Origin: Symbioplanes lichenis
GTDB taxonomy: Bacteria; Actinomycetota; Actinomycetes; Mycobacteriales; Micromonosporaceae
Length of the DNA: 64,000 nt
Assembly (NCBI RefSeq): GCF_030709675.1
Contig: NZ_JAUZQD010000007.1
Coordinates: forward strand, 186,001-250,000
Direction: 5' to 3'
Shown: positions 16,278-25,758 of the stretch, piece after piece
How positions within the stretch are numbered: position 1 is the stretch's first letter
Layout of the letters: the number at the start of each line of letters is the position of its first letter
Notes under the pieces: model-generated
Seen by the model: the letters and a program-made list of their open reading frames with translations, nothing else
Databases searched by the model: none
What the model was told of the DNA's origin: nothing
Position numbers and translations under genes: made by a program

Positions 16278-18446
16278 ATGCGCGTGCGGCCGGTCTGGGG
16301 AACAATCACCATTCTCGGCGCGCTGGGAGTCGTCGTCTCCTTCCTCATCAAGGAGGGGCGCAGTAACGCTGATCAGTGGATGAGCATCGTGTCAGGCCTG
16401 ATCACGATCATCGGTCTGCTGCGCACCTTCATTTTTCCCGGCGCCGCACCGGCTGCTGCTGCGGAAATGTCGGCCACCACACCGTTGGAGCGCTGCGCTC
16501 TGCATCTCGAGAACGGCCGGTTGCCATCGGTGAGTGAGCTCTCGGACTCGGCGTTGGGAGTCAAGCCGGCCATTCAATCCTCCGGCGGAGCCGATGAAAT
16601 ACCTGCCTACCTGGCTCGCGCCCATGACAGTGACTTGGAGTGGGCTGTCGCAGCCGGTGGGGTCGTTCTCGTACACGGCCGGGCGGCATCAGGCAAGACC
16701 CGCAGTGCCGCCGAGACCGTCCGGCGCCTGCGTGGCGGGCATCAGCTGCTGGCGCCGGTGTCCGGACAGGCTCTGCGGGCCCTCGTCGATGCGGGATACG
16801 AGCTGCGCGACACGGTGGTATGGCTGGACGACGTCGAGCGCTATCTCGTCGCGGGCGGGATCGATCAGAATGTCCTCGACCGGCTGTGCCCACGCGGCCG
16901 GGCGGACATCACGGTTGTCGCCACGATCCGCGGCGAGGAGCTCGCTCGGTTCGATCGCGCCGCGAGCATCCGCGACGAGTTCGAGCGGGGCGGACCCGTC
17001 CGGGCTGCCGTCGATGTGCTGCAACGCATCACCGGCCGGCGTCGGGTACTGGTGAAGCAGTATCTCACCGAGGTGGAAGCCGCGGCCGTCGACGCTGCCG
17101 CCGACGATCGGGTCGCCGCCGCGGCAGCTGCCTCCTCCGGCTTCGCCGAGTATCTGGCCGCCGGCCCAGCCATGGTGCGGCGCTGGCAGGACGACGGCGA
17201 CCGGATCGCTGACGTCGGTCAGGCGCTGATCAGTGCTGCCGTGGACTGCCGCCGAGCGGGCTACCACTCTCCCGTGGGTGGCGACTTGCTTGGGCGGCTG
17301 GGGGAGCATTACCTGAACCCGGCTTTGCGGGGCAGAGCGGACCTACCCTCGGTCGCAGAGGGGTTGCAATGGGCCGCCCAGCCGGTGTTGGGAGCGAGTT
17401 CTTGCCTTCAGCCCCGGGCCGGCGACTGCTATCTCGCCTCTGACTATCTGGTCGACCGGGCCGAAAGCGGTGAGGGGCCGCGCGGCCGGACCGAGATTCC
17501 GCCTCAGGTATGGGATGCGCTGCTTGGCATGGCCACGGCGGACGAGCGCGCCGACATCGCCGGAGCGGCCTTCTTCTCCGGACAGCTGACCGCGGCGTTC
17601 GACGCGGTGCTGCCGCTGGCCGAAGGAGGTGACGGCGCCGCGATGATGAACATCGGACTCATCGAGTTCCAGCGGGGGAGTGCTGAGGAGGCCGAGCGGT
17701 GGTGGCTGCGCGCGGCGGAAGCCGGAAGCGCGGGCGGGATGCACAATCTGGCTTTGCTGTACGGCAGGAAAGGCGACCAGGAAAAGGCGGAGCTCTGGTA
17801 TCGGCGGGCGGCGGAGGCCGGGGAGGCTTCGGCCATGCACAACTTGGCCTTCCTGCTGGCCGCCCGGGACGAGAAGGAGGAGTCGACGTTCTGGTACCGG
17901 CAAGGGGCTGCGGCCGGAAGCGCTGAGGCCATGCACAATCTCGGTTTGATCTGCCTGCACGAGCAGCGCTACGACGAGGCGGCAACCTGGTTGACCAGCG
18001 CCTTCGAGGCCGGCAACCTCCGTGCCGCGCATAGTCTCGGCGTCCTGCACAACGCCGAGGGCCGGGACGAGACGGCTGCGACCTGGTGGCTGCGGGCCGC
18101 GACGGCTGACGAGCAGGCGGTGGAGCCGAGGTTCAATCTGGGGCAGTTGTTCTACCGGCAGGGACGTCACGATGACGCCATGAGGTGGTGGCAGCAGGCT
18201 GCCGAGCTGGGCGACGCGCAGGCCATGGTCAACCTGGCCAATGTTCACTTCGAGGCCGACCGGCCGGCAACGGCGAAGCGGTGGTGGCAGCGGGCGGCTG
18301 CTGTCGGCGACGCTCAAGCCATGTACAACCTCGGCGTACTGGCGCATCGGCGAGGGGACGTCGACGAGGCCAGAAGCTGGTACGAGCGCGCAGCCCAGGC
18401 CGGTGATGCCGACGCTGCGCTGCTCATCTCAGGACCCGTCGACTGA
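16278..18446 (+). CDS. Membrane-anchored P-loop NTPase with C-terminal Sel1/TPR repeats
   Basis: 722 aa. Two N-terminal hydrophobic segments (about 8-24 and 35-53) anchor it. A P-loop domain has Walker A GRAASGKT at about residue 134 and a Walker B-like VWLDDVER at about 181. After a helical middle part, about eight Sel1-type repeats of 35-36 residues run to the C-terminus (for example AMHNLA, AMVNLANVHF, AMYNLGVLAHRRGDVDEA). The plan, NTPase plus repeat sensor, is STAND-like; such proteins act as signalling or defence switches, but this one's role is unknown. Its 3' end overlaps the convergent GH3 gene by 18 bp. Confidence 0.75.
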   Translation: MRVRPVWGTITILGALGVVVSFLIKEGRSNADQWMSIVSGLITIIGLLRTFIFPGAAPAAAAEMSATTPLERCALHLENGRLPSVSELSDSALGVKPAIQSSGGADEIPAYLARAHDSDLEWAVAAGGVVLVHGRAASGKTRSAAETVRRLRGGHQLLAPVSGQALRALVDAGYELRDTVVWLDDVERYLVAGGIDQNVLDRLCPRGRADITVVATIRGEELARFDRAASIRDEFERGGPVRAAVDVLQRITGRRRVLVKQYLTEVEAAAVDAAADDRVAAAAAASSGFAEYLAAGPAMVRRWQDDGDRIADVGQALISAAVDCRRAGYHSPVGGDLLGRLGEHYLNPALRGRADLPSVAEGLQWAAQPVLGASSCLQPRAGDCYLASDYLVDRAESGEGPRGRTEIPPQVWDALLGMATADERADIAGAAFFSGQLTAAFDAVLPLAEGGDGAAMMNIGLIEFQRGSAEEAERWWLRAAEAGSAGGMHNLALLYGRKGDQEKAELWYRRAAEAGEASAMHNLAFLLAARDEKEESTFWYRQGAAAGSAEAMHNLGLICLHEQRYDEAATWLTSAFEAGNLRAAHSLGVLHNAEGRDETAATWWLRAATADEQAVEPRFNLGQLFYRQGRHDDAMRWWQQAAELGDAQAMVNLANVHFEADRPATAKRWWQRAAAVGDAQAMYNLGVLAHRRGDVDEARSWYERAAQAGDADAALLISGPVD

Positions 18447-20825
18447 TGCTCGCAAGCGGATGTCGCGGGAGGAGGCGCCGACGGCGATGCCGTACGAGCC
18501 CGGCGCCGACTGCCAGCGGCCGGATGTCCACTGCTCGAAGGCGCCGGGGTTCAGGGGGATCGTGACCCGGCGGGACTCGCCCGGGGCCAGGGTCACTTTG
18601 GTGAAGCCGGCCAGGGCCTGCGGCGGTTCGCCCGTGGCGGGGGGCGGGTTCACGTACACCTGAGGGGTCTCGGTGCCGGGCCGGACGCCGGTGTTGGTGA
18701 TTTCGACGGTCGCGCTGTCGCGGGAGACGCGCAGGCCGGAATAGCTGAACGTCGTGTAGGACAGGCCGTGCCCGAAGGGGAAGAGCGGCTGCTTGCCCGT
18801 GGCGTCGTACCAGCGGTAACCGACCTTGAGCCCCTCCGAGTAGACGCCGCCCGGCCACTGCTCGGGCGTCGCGGCGGGGACGTCGGCGAGCGTGCGCGGG
18901 AAGGTGACGGGCAGGCGGCCGGTGAAGTCGGTGTCGCCGAAGAGCAGGCGGGCGAGGGCGTGGCCGTACTCCTGGCCGGGGTACCAGGCGGCGACGATCG
19001 CCCGGACCGAGCCCGCCCAGGGCAGCGCCACCGCCGAGCCGCTGTTGACGACGACGACCGTGTTCGGGTTGACCGCCGCCACGTCGCGGACCAGGGCGTT
19101 CTCGGCGGGGGAGAGGCTGATGTCCGGCAGGTCCGCCCCCTCGGCGGTGCCGCGGCCGACGACCACGACGCTCAGATCGGCCGTACGCGCGGCAGCCACC
19201 GCGTCGTCGTGCAGCCGCTGCCCCGGAAGCGTCCAGCCGAGCGTGAGCGCCGCACTGCCGGCATAGTGCGCGAACTCGACCGTCACCGGCACCCGTGCGC
19301 CGGCGGTGAGCGTGATCGTGCCCAGACCCGTGCGGCGCGGCCGGTTGTCCCAGCCGTTGTCCACGAGCGTTCGGTCGCCGATGCGCAGCCGGGCGCCGCC
19401 GCTGTTCGTGAGCGAGAACGTGTACGTGCCGGTGGCGGGCGGCGTGAGGTAACCGGTCCAGCGGGCGGACCACTGCGACGGCCGGCCCGTTCCGGGGTCA
19501 CCGGTGCGCCAGTCGCCGTCGAGGGTGGCGTCCGTACGGGTGGCGAACGGTGTCCCGGCGAGCCCGGTCCCGGCGAAGAACGCGCCCGTCAGCCCGAGCC
19601 CGGGGACGGTCGGCAGGGCGCCGTCGGCCCGGGTCACGCCCGGTTGACAGGTGACCTCGGCGCGGTCGCCGGCGCGCTCGCGCAGGCCCTCGCAGGGGGA
19701 CACGACGTACTCGGGGTCCACGCGCGCGCTGCCGCCACCCTGGCTCAGGACGGCCGTACCGGCGGCGCTGCCTATGACGGCGATCGCGCGGGCGTCGTCG
19801 CGTACGGGCAGCAGGTTTTGATCGTTTTTGAGCAGGACGCTGCCCTGTTCCGCCACCTCGCGCGCGACCACCGCGTGGGCCGCGGTGGTGACCCGGGCCG
19901 TGAGGCTGCCGGGCCGGTCGGCGTCGAACATGCCGTTGCGGAACATGGCCGTCAGGATGCGGCGGACACTCACGTCCACGTCCCGGCCGGCGAGACCGCC
20001 GAAGTACTCGGACGCCGGCATCTCCATGTCGAGGCCGTTCCGGGCCGACGAGTGCGTCGCGTCCCAGTCGGACGTGATGAAGCCGCGGAAGCCCAGCTCG
20101 CCCCGGAGGATGTGCTCCTGCAGCTCGGCGTTCTCGCACGGGTAGACCCCGTTGACCGGGTTGTAGGCGCACATCACCGACTCGGCGCCCGCGGCGACCG
20201 ACGCCGCGAAGGCCGGCAGGTAGATCTCGCGCAGCGTCCGCTCGTCGATCGTCGCGTCGCTCGCCGGGGTGTTGCGGCCGGTCTCCTGGTTGTAGACGGC
20301 GTAGTGCTTGACCTGCGCCATCGGCCCGGCGGAGCGGATGCCGCCGATCTCGGCCGCGGCGGCGACCCCGGACAGGTACGGGTCCTCGCCCAGCGACTCG
20401 AATGCCCGCCCCCAGCGCGGGTCGCGGACGATGTTGACCGTCGGCGCGAGCACCACGTCGGCGCCCTTGCCCCGGTGCTCGGCCCCGAGGACCTGCCCGT
20501 ACGCGCGCATCACCGCCGGATCCCACGCGGCCGCCGCGGCCACGGGGGCGGGCAGTTGCGTCACGCCGGTCAGGCCGCCGCCCACCCCCGCCGGGCCATC
20601 CTGCAGGTGCAGCGGGGGAATGCCGAGCCGCTCGATGCCGTCGACGCACCCGACGTACCCGCAGGCCGCGCCGCCGTGCAGCAAGGTGACCTTCTCGGCC
20701 TCGGTCATGCGCTTGAGCAGGGCTTCCGCGCGCTGCTCCGGAGCGTTCCGGTCCTCGACACCGCCCGTCACGGTGAGCAACAACATGATCGCCAGGAGCG
20801 CCGACACTGCCGATCTTGATCTCAT
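18429..20825 (-). CDS. Secreted GH3 beta-glycosidase with PA14 insert
   Basis: 798 aa. A signal peptide (about 1-22) is followed by the GH3 barrel with RNGLDMEMP and GFITSDWDATH (nucleophile Asp near residue 253). The GH3 C-terminal domain is interrupted by a PA14 domain (about 410-540; FFAGTGLAGTPF, RIGDRTLVDNGWDNR), and a fibronectin-like domain follows at about 690-798. PA14-GH3 enzymes are mostly beta-glucosidases, with PA14 shaping the substrate pocket; the exact sugar cannot be read here. AAGGA precedes the ATG. Confidence 0.9.
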   Translation of the reverse strand: MRSRSAVSALLAIMLLLTVTGGVEDRNAPEQRAEALLKRMTEAEKVTLLHGGAACGYVGCVDGIERLGIPPLHLQDGPAGVGGGLTGVTQLPAPVAAAAAWDPAVMRAYGQVLGAEHRGKGADVVLAPTVNIVRDPRWGRAFESLGEDPYLSGVAAAAEIGGIRSAGPMAQVKHYAVYNQETGRNTPASDATIDERTLREIYLPAFAASVAAGAESVMCAYNPVNGVYPCENAELQEHILRGELGFRGFITSDWDATHSSARNGLDMEMPASEYFGGLAGRDVDVSVRRILTAMFRNGMFDADRPGSLTARVTTAAHAVVAREVAEQGSVLLKNDQNLLPVRDDARAIAVIGSAAGTAVLSQGGGSARVDPEYVVSPCEGLRERAGDRAEVTCQPGVTRADGALPTVPGLGLTGAFFAGTGLAGTPFATRTDATLDGDWRTGDPGTGRPSQWSARWTGYLTPPATGTYTFSLTNSGGARLRIGDRTLVDNGWDNRPRRTGLGTITLTAGARVPVTVEFAHYAGSAALTLGWTLPGQRLHDDAVAAARTADLSVVVVGRGTAEGADLPDISLSPAENALVRDVAAVNPNTVVVVNSGSAVALPWAGSVRAIVAAWYPGQEYGHALARLLFGDTDFTGRLPVTFPRTLADVPAATPEQWPGGVYSEGLKVGYRWYDATGKQPLFPFGHGLSYTTFSYSGLRVSRDSATVEITNTGVRPGTETPQVYVNPPPATGEPPQALAGFTKVTLAPGESRRVTIPLNPGAFEQWTSGRWQSAPGSYGIAVGASSRDIRLRASVDGS

Positions 20826-20875
20826 CGAGTTCCTTGCCGCCCACGGGACCGCTCCGGGTCCGGAACAATACAGGG

Positions 20876-22519
20876 GTGAGTGTCGAGACGACGTTGCTGT
20901 TCATCCTTGCCGGGGTCGCGGTCGTGGTGGCCGTCCGCTGGTTCGCCGAGCGGACCGGGCTGCCGGCTGCCGCCCTGCTGACCCTCCTCGGCATCCTCTA
21001 CGCCGTCCTGCCCGGGCCCAACGTCGAGCTGGATCCCCATCTCGTGCTGACCCTGGTGCTGCCGCCGCTGCTCTACAACGCCGCGCTGGACTCCTCCTTG
21101 ATCGACATCCGGCGCAACCTGCGTACGGTGATCAGCCTCTCCGTGGTCCTGGTGATCCTCACCGCGCTGATCATCGGCGCGGGCTTCGACTGGTTCGTCG
21201 CGGGCGCCACGATGGCGGCCGGGGTCGCGCTCGGGGCCGCCGTCGCCCCGCCCGACCCGGTGGCCGCGCTCGCCGTCGGCAAGAAGGTCGGCCTGCCCCG
21301 CAAGATCGTCACCCTGGTCCAGGGTGAGGGCCTGCTCAACGACGCGACCGCGCTGACCCTGCTCAGCGTGGCCGTGGCGGCGGCGAGCGGCGAGTTCTCG
21401 TTCCCCCGCGCCCTGGCCGAGTTCGCCCTGGTCGCGGTGGGCGGGGTGGTGGCCGGCGTGGTCGTCGCCTACGCCTTCCGGGCCACCCGGCGCATCCAGC
21501 ACGACCCGATCATCGCCAACGCGATCTCGCTGGCCACCCCGTTCCTCGCGTACGTGCTCGCGGAAGAGGTGCACGTCTCCGGTGTCCTGGCCGTCGTGGT
21601 CGCCGGCCTGATCATCGGCCACGACACCCCGCGCCTGGCCACGGGGGCCAGCCGGCTGCAGGTCAGCGCGGTCTGGCGGCTCGTCGACTTCCTCCTCGAG
21701 GGCCTGGTCTTCCTGCTCATCGGTCAGCAGCTGCCCCTGGTCATCGAGGGCCTGAGCGAGTACAGCACCAGCACCGTCGTGATCGCCGTGGCGATCTCGG
21801 TCGGCGTGGTGCTGCTGCTGCGGCCGCTCTTCCTCTGGGTGACGCAGACCCTGCCGCCCGCCATGCACGCCCGCCTGGGCGGCGACATGGACTCCGACGA
21901 GGACTCGCCCAAGCGGGAGCGCGCCCTCAACGGCAAGGAGATCATCGCGCTGAGCTGGTCCGGCACGCGTGGCGTCATCACGCTGGCCGCCGTCTTCACC
22001 ATCCCGCTCACCACCGACGCCGGGGCGCCCTTCCCCGACCGGGACCTGCTGCTCTTCTGCGCGTTCGTCGTCGTGCTGGTGACACTCGTGCTGCAGGGCA
22101 TCAGCTTCGGCCCGCTGGTCCGCATGCTCGGCCTGCGCGCCAACGAGACCGACGAGGCCCGCGAGCGCAACGAGGCCCGGACCGCCTCGGCGCAGGCCGC
22201 GATCGACCGGCTCGACGAGATCCAGCAGGAGAAGCACGACCACGTCGAGGACCCGGCCATCGACTCCATGCGCAAGCAGATGCAGGTACGCCTTGAGCGC
22301 TACCGCCGCCGACTCGACCTGCTCGAGGCGGCCGACTCCGACGAGCTGCCGGTCTCCCCGCAGTACGAGGCCGCGCTGCGCGTCCGCCGCTCGGTGATCG
22401 ACGCCCAGCGCGAGGAGCTGCTGCGCTGGCGCGACGCGGGCCGGCTCTCCGACGAGAGCCTGCGCGCCTTGGAGCGGGAGCTCGACCACGAGGAGCGGCT
22501 GCTCCCCGACCGGCGCTGA
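20876..22519 (+). CDS. Na+/H+ antiporter (CPA1 / NhaP type)
   Basis: 547 aa. About 12 membrane segments occupy residues 1-420, with the conserved APPDPVAALAV at about 122 and GEGLLNDATAL at about 145, both with charged residues for ion exchange. A hydrophilic tail (about 430-547) rich in Arg/Glu looks coiled-coil. It exchanges Na+ (or K+) for protons. The GTG start has no clear ribosome site; AACAAT 6 nt upstream suggests a leaderless start. It lies divergent from GH3 and 2 nt before the histidine kinase gene, suggesting linked ion homeostasis. Confidence 0.88.
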   Translation: MSVETTLLFILAGVAVVVAVRWFAERTGLPAAALLTLLGILYAVLPGPNVELDPHLVLTLVLPPLLYNAALDSSLIDIRRNLRTVISLSVVLVILTALIIGAGFDWFVAGATMAAGVALGAAVAPPDPVAALAVGKKVGLPRKIVTLVQGEGLLNDATALTLLSVAVAAASGEFSFPRALAEFALVAVGGVVAGVVVAYAFRATRRIQHDPIIANAISLATPFLAYVLAEEVHVSGVLAVVVAGLIIGHDTPRLATGASRLQVSAVWRLVDFLLEGLVFLLIGQQLPLVIEGLSEYSTSTVVIAVAISVGVVLLLRPLFLWVTQTLPPAMHARLGGDMDSDEDSPKRERALNGKEIIALSWSGTRGVITLAAVFTIPLTTDAGAPFPDRDLLLFCAFVVVLVTLVLQGISFGPLVRMLGLRANETDEARERNEARTASAQAAIDRLDEIQQEKHDHVEDPAIDSMRKQMQVRLERYRRRLDLLEAADSDELPVSPQYEAALRVRRSVIDAQREELLRWRDAGRLSDESLRALERELDHEERLLPDRR

Positions 22520-22521
22520 CC

Positions 22522-23898
22522 ATGGCCCAGGCCGCCTTCGTGATCGCGCCGCCCGGCGCGCCCGCACTGTCCCGCGGCCGTCGCGTGGCCGGCTTCGCCT
22601 CGGTGCTTCTCGGCCTCCCGGCGCTGACCGCAGCGCTGGGGAGCCGGGAGCTCTCGCTCACCGCGGACATCCTGCTGTTCCTCGCCCTGGTGGTCGGGGT
22701 CGCCCTGATCGGCGGCCTCGGGCCCGCGCTGCTCGCGGCCGTCGGCGGGTCGCTGCTGCTCAACTGGTTCTTCACCCCGCCGTACGGCCGCTTCCTCATC
22801 GCCGAGCCCGACAACCTGCTGGCCCTGGTCATCTTTGTCGTGGTGGCGATCGCGGTCAGCTGGGTGGTCGACACCGCCGCCCGGCGCACCCGGCAGGCGG
22901 CCGAGGCGGGCGCCGCCGCGCAGACCCTGGCCACCGTGGCCGGCGGGGTCCTGCGCGGCGACCGGCCGGTGCTCGCGCTCATGGACCAGCTCCGCGAGAC
23001 GTTCGCGCTGGAAGCCGTCACGCTGTCACAGCACGGCGACGTGGTCGCGACGGTCGGGACGCCCTCGCCCTCCGCCGAGTCCGCGTCCTTCTCGTCCCAC
23101 GACGTCGTTCTGCTCCTGCAAGGCCGGGAGCTGGCGGCCTCCGAGCGGCGCATCGTCGAGGCGTTCGCGGCCCAGATGACGGTCGCGCTGCGCCAGGAAC
23201 GACTGGCGGTCGCCGCCGAGGCGGACCGCATGCGCACCGCGCTGCTCGCGGCCGTCAGCCATGATCTGCGTACGCCCCTCGCGTCGGCCAAAGCGTCCAT
23301 AGCCAGCCTCCGCAGCCCCGACGTCCACTTCGACGAGACGGATCGAGCCGAGCTCCTCCTCACCGCCGCCGAGTCCCTCGACCGCCTCGACCGGCTGGTC
23401 ATCAACCTCCTCGACATGAGCCGCCTGCAAGCCGGAGCCCTCGGCGTGACCCTCCTCCCGATCGGCGCCGAAGAGGTCGTCCCGGGCGCCCTCGACGAGC
23501 TGGGCCCGCCCGGCCGCGCCGTGACCACCCGCATCCCCGACGACCTCCCGGCCCTCCTCGCCGACCCTGGCCTGCTCGAACGCGTCCTGGTCAACCTGGT
23601 CGGCAACGCCCTCCGCTACAGCCCGCCCGGCCACCCACCCACCGTCACCGCGACCGTCGCCGGCGCCATGCTGGAATTCCGCGTCATCGACCACGGCCCG
23701 GGCATCCCGGCGGCCCGCTGGGACGACGTCTTCCTGCCGTTCCAGCGCCTCGGCGACCGCGACAACCACACGGGCGTCGGCCTGGGCCTCGCCCTGGCCC
23801 GCGGCCTGACCGAATCGATGGGCGGCCGGCTGACCCCGTCCGAGACGCCCGGAGGAGGCCTGACCATGATCCTCACCCTGCCCCTGGCCCCCCGATGA
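22522..23898 (+). CDS. KdpD-like sensor histidine kinase, orphan
   Basis: 458 aa. A DUF4118 four-helix membrane region (about 25-115; LLNWFFTPPYGRF is diagnostic of KdpD-like proteins) is followed by a GAF-like linker, a dimerisation domain with the phosphorylated His in SHDLRTPLA (about residue 247), and a catalytic domain with NALRYS, HGPGIP and GVGLGLALA. The KdpD and Usp domains of true KdpD are missing, and no response regulator gene is adjacent. Coupling to the antiporter upstream suggests it senses ion or osmotic status (inference). Confidence 0.85.
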   Translation: MAQAAFVIAPPGAPALSRGRRVAGFASVLLGLPALTAALGSRELSLTADILLFLALVVGVALIGGLGPALLAAVGGSLLLNWFFTPPYGRFLIAEPDNLLALVIFVVVAIAVSWVVDTAARRTRQAAEAGAAAQTLATVAGGVLRGDRPVLALMDQLRETFALEAVTLSQHGDVVATVGTPSPSAESASFSSHDVVLLLQGRELAASERRIVEAFAAQMTVALRQERLAVAAEADRMRTALLAAVSHDLRTPLASAKASIASLRSPDVHFDETDRAELLLTAAESLDRLDRLVINLLDMSRLQAGALGVTLLPIGAEEVVPGALDELGPPGRAVTTRIPDDLPALLADPGLLERVLVNLVGNALRYSPPGHPPTVTATVAGAMLEFRVIDHGPGIPAARWDDVFLPFQRLGDRDNHTGVGLGLALARGLTESMGGRLTPSETPGGGLTMILTLPLAPR

Positions 23899-24506
23899 TC
23901 GCCTTCCTCCACACCTCCCCAGCCCACGTCCCCACCTTCGGCGCCCTCGCCCCCGACGCCCGCCACCTGGTCGACGAGTCCCTCCTGACCGACGCCCGCG
24001 CTGGTATCGACGTCCGCGACCGTTTGCTGGCCCGCCTGCAAGCTCTGACTCCGGCGGACGTGATCGTGTGCACCTGCTCCACCCTGGGCGCCCTGGCCGT
24101 GTCCCTGTCCCCGTCGGTAGGCGTCCCGATCCTCCGAGCCGACGAACCGATGGCCGCCGCAGCGGTCGCCGCCGGCCGCCGCATCGCCGTGGTCGTCACC
24201 ATGGAGTCGACGGTGGGGCCGACACTGGCGCTGCTGCAGTCCTACGCCCGCCCCGAGACGGAGTTGGTGGTGGCGCGCTGTCTGTACGCGTGGCCGCTGT
24301 TCGAAGCGGGAGATCTCGAGGGGTACGCCCGGGTGGTCGCGGACTACGCCCGTACGGTGGACGCCGACGTGATCGTGCTGGCCCAGGCAAGCATGGCGCC
24401 GGCGGCGGATTTGCTCGCCGACCTCGCAAAACCGGTCCTCACCAGCCCCCGCAGCGCAGTAGCATGGGCGAGAGCTGTGCTGAGCGACCCTCACTACCGG
24501 TCATGA
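23895..24506 (+). CDS. Asp/Glu racemase-like protein
   Basis: 203 aa. The fold and motifs match the aspartate/glutamate/hydantoin racemase superfamily: VIVCTCSTLGAL (first catalytic Cys region) and VVVTMESTVGPTLALL. The usual second Cys is not obvious; DVIVLAQASMAPAADLL occupies the expected place and has no Cys, so racemase activity is doubtful. The ATG overlaps the kinase stop (ATGA), so it is co-translated with a sensor kinase, an unusual partner. Confidence 0.7.
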   Translation: MIAFLHTSPAHVPTFGALAPDARHLVDESLLTDARAGIDVRDRLLARLQALTPADVIVCTCSTLGALAVSLSPSVGVPILRADEPMAAAAVAAGRRIAVVVTMESTVGPTLALLQSYARPETELVVARCLYAWPLFEAGDLEGYARVVADYARTVDADVIVLAQASMAPAADLLADLAKPVLTSPRSAVAWARAVLSDPHYRS

Positions 24507-24633
24507 ATCCTGTTTCGATCAGTTGCCCTGCTGATGGTGGGCGTGTTCTCCTGGTTCTGCGAGCGTCGGTGGCCGAAGATGGTCAGGTTGTCTCCTCTCA
24601 GACCTGACCGCGAAGGCGACCTTGAAGAGCGAT

Positions 24634-24834
24634 ATGGGCACTGAGCCGTTGAGTTGGCGCAAAAGCAGTCGGTCCGCGCTGGACCGCGACTGCGTCGAGG
24701 TCGCCTGCGGTGATACGGAAGCCGTTCTCATCCGTGATTCGAAGGACCCGGACGGGCCTGTCATCGCCATGACCCGGGAAGCCTTCGCCGGTTTCCTGAT
24801 CGATGTGAAGTCGGGTCGCTTCGACCGGTCCTGA
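24634..24834 (+). CDS. DUF397 protein
   Basis: 66 aa with the family core LSWRKSSRSA and VLIRDSKDPDGPVIAMTREAF. DUF397 proteins are small actinomycete proteins normally beside an XRE-type (WhiJ-like) regulator, where they may act as antagonist or toxin-like partner. No such regulator is next to it, so it looks orphaned. The inner ATG is preferred over a TTG 12 nt upstream. Its last 74 nt overlap the convergent DUF6082 gene. Confidence 0.8.
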   Translation: MGTEPLSWRKSSRSALDRDCVEVACGDTEAVLIRDSKDPDGPVIAMTREAFAGFLIDVKSGRFDRS

Positions 24835-25582
24835 GATACCGGCGTTCCAAGACCGACAAGCCGACGTGGGCAATGGACACAGTGCCTGCGAAAGCTCCGG
24901 CCAAGACATGCGAGCCTCGCTTCGTCGCGCCGGCCCGGCGTCGCTTCGCCGATGTCACCAAGGGTGGCCGAGCGGCCGCGCGACTTTCGGCCTTGTGCCA
25001 TTCGTCGGTGACGAGTGCTACGAAGCGACGTTGCCTGCGGTTACGCGGCTCGATCCATGTCGCCCGGCGCTCGTTCCACCAGTTGCGCGAGTCCGGGCTC
25101 CAGAACATGCGCGACACGTTGTGGCGCAGCTCGGCCTCTGGTAGGTCACCGAGCTGCCATAAACCCAGCCAGTAGCCCATCCAGAGGTTCGCATAGACCT
25201 TCTTGCGATGTTCGTACGTGACGAGGCCTCCGCCGTCCAGGGCCTCGAACAGTTCTGGATCGTCCAGGCCGAGCTTCAGCAGGTCGAGATGTCGCTGTCG
25301 ATCTGAGCTGATTTGCTCTTGGCGAGTTTGCCGGACCTGGTAAGTCAGCGAGGCGGCGACTCCCGTGAGGGCGATCGCTGACACGACAGCGGACGCGCCG
25401 CCGTAAGCCTCACCAATGTCCGAGAGATCGGACCACGGGAGGCCATCGCCGAGCAGGGTGAGAAGAAGGACAGGGGACCACAGAACCGCCGCGAGTCCGG
25501 CGACAGTGCCGGCGGCGAGAAGAAGGAGCCTGATGGTCATCCGAGCAACAGCCTGGGCGAAGGGCTTGGCCATGGACGTCAC
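24761..25582 (-). CDS. DUF6082-like membrane protein
   Basis: 273 aa. Two transmembrane segments (about 15-38 and 57-80) are followed by the cytoplasmic DUF6082-type core with LLKLGLDDPELFEAL and YANLWMGYWLGLWQLGDLPEAELR. A basic, low-complexity tail follows from about residue 205. These proteins are common in Streptomyces and Micromonosporaceae and have no known function. The GTG start follows AAGAGG; an ATG 9 nt downstream is the alternative. The tail overlaps the DUF397 gene and may be an extension rather than part of the fold. Confidence 0.72.
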   Translation of the reverse strand: MTSMAKPFAQAVARMTIRLLLLAAGTVAGLAAVLWSPVLLLTLLGDGLPWSDLSDIGEAYGGASAVVSAIALTGVAASLTYQVRQTRQEQISSDRQRHLDLLKLGLDDPELFEALDGGGLVTYEHRKKVYANLWMGYWLGLWQLGDLPEAELRHNVSRMFWSPDSRNWWNERRATWIEPRNRRQRRFVALVTDEWHKAESRAAARPPLVTSAKRRRAGATKRGSHVLAGAFAGTVSIAHVGLSVLERRYLRTGRSDPTSHRSGNRRRLPGSWR

Positions 25583-25758
25583 CGTGCCTCTTGCGCGCCC
25601 GTCGGCAAACGGGCCGCATTGACTTGTGTGACTTGATAGTAGCTGGGCGTGACATCTCTTCCGGTGAGTGACCGGTTCACTCATCGGTTGCACGTGCCAA
25701 TCCCGTCCGTACCGTTATCGGTTTGCCTTGGTGCTCGACAACCGGTAGCAGTCGGTGG

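Noticed and set aside
20816..20875. Upstream extension of the antiporter gene from a TTG
   Set aside because: It would overlap the divergent GH3 start and adds a non-hydrophobic peptide not seen in the family; GTG at 20876 fits the first membrane helix.
24507..24633. Possible XRE partner for the DUF397 gene
   Set aside because: The 127-bp gap is too short and the gene before it is a racemase-like protein, so no partner is present here.
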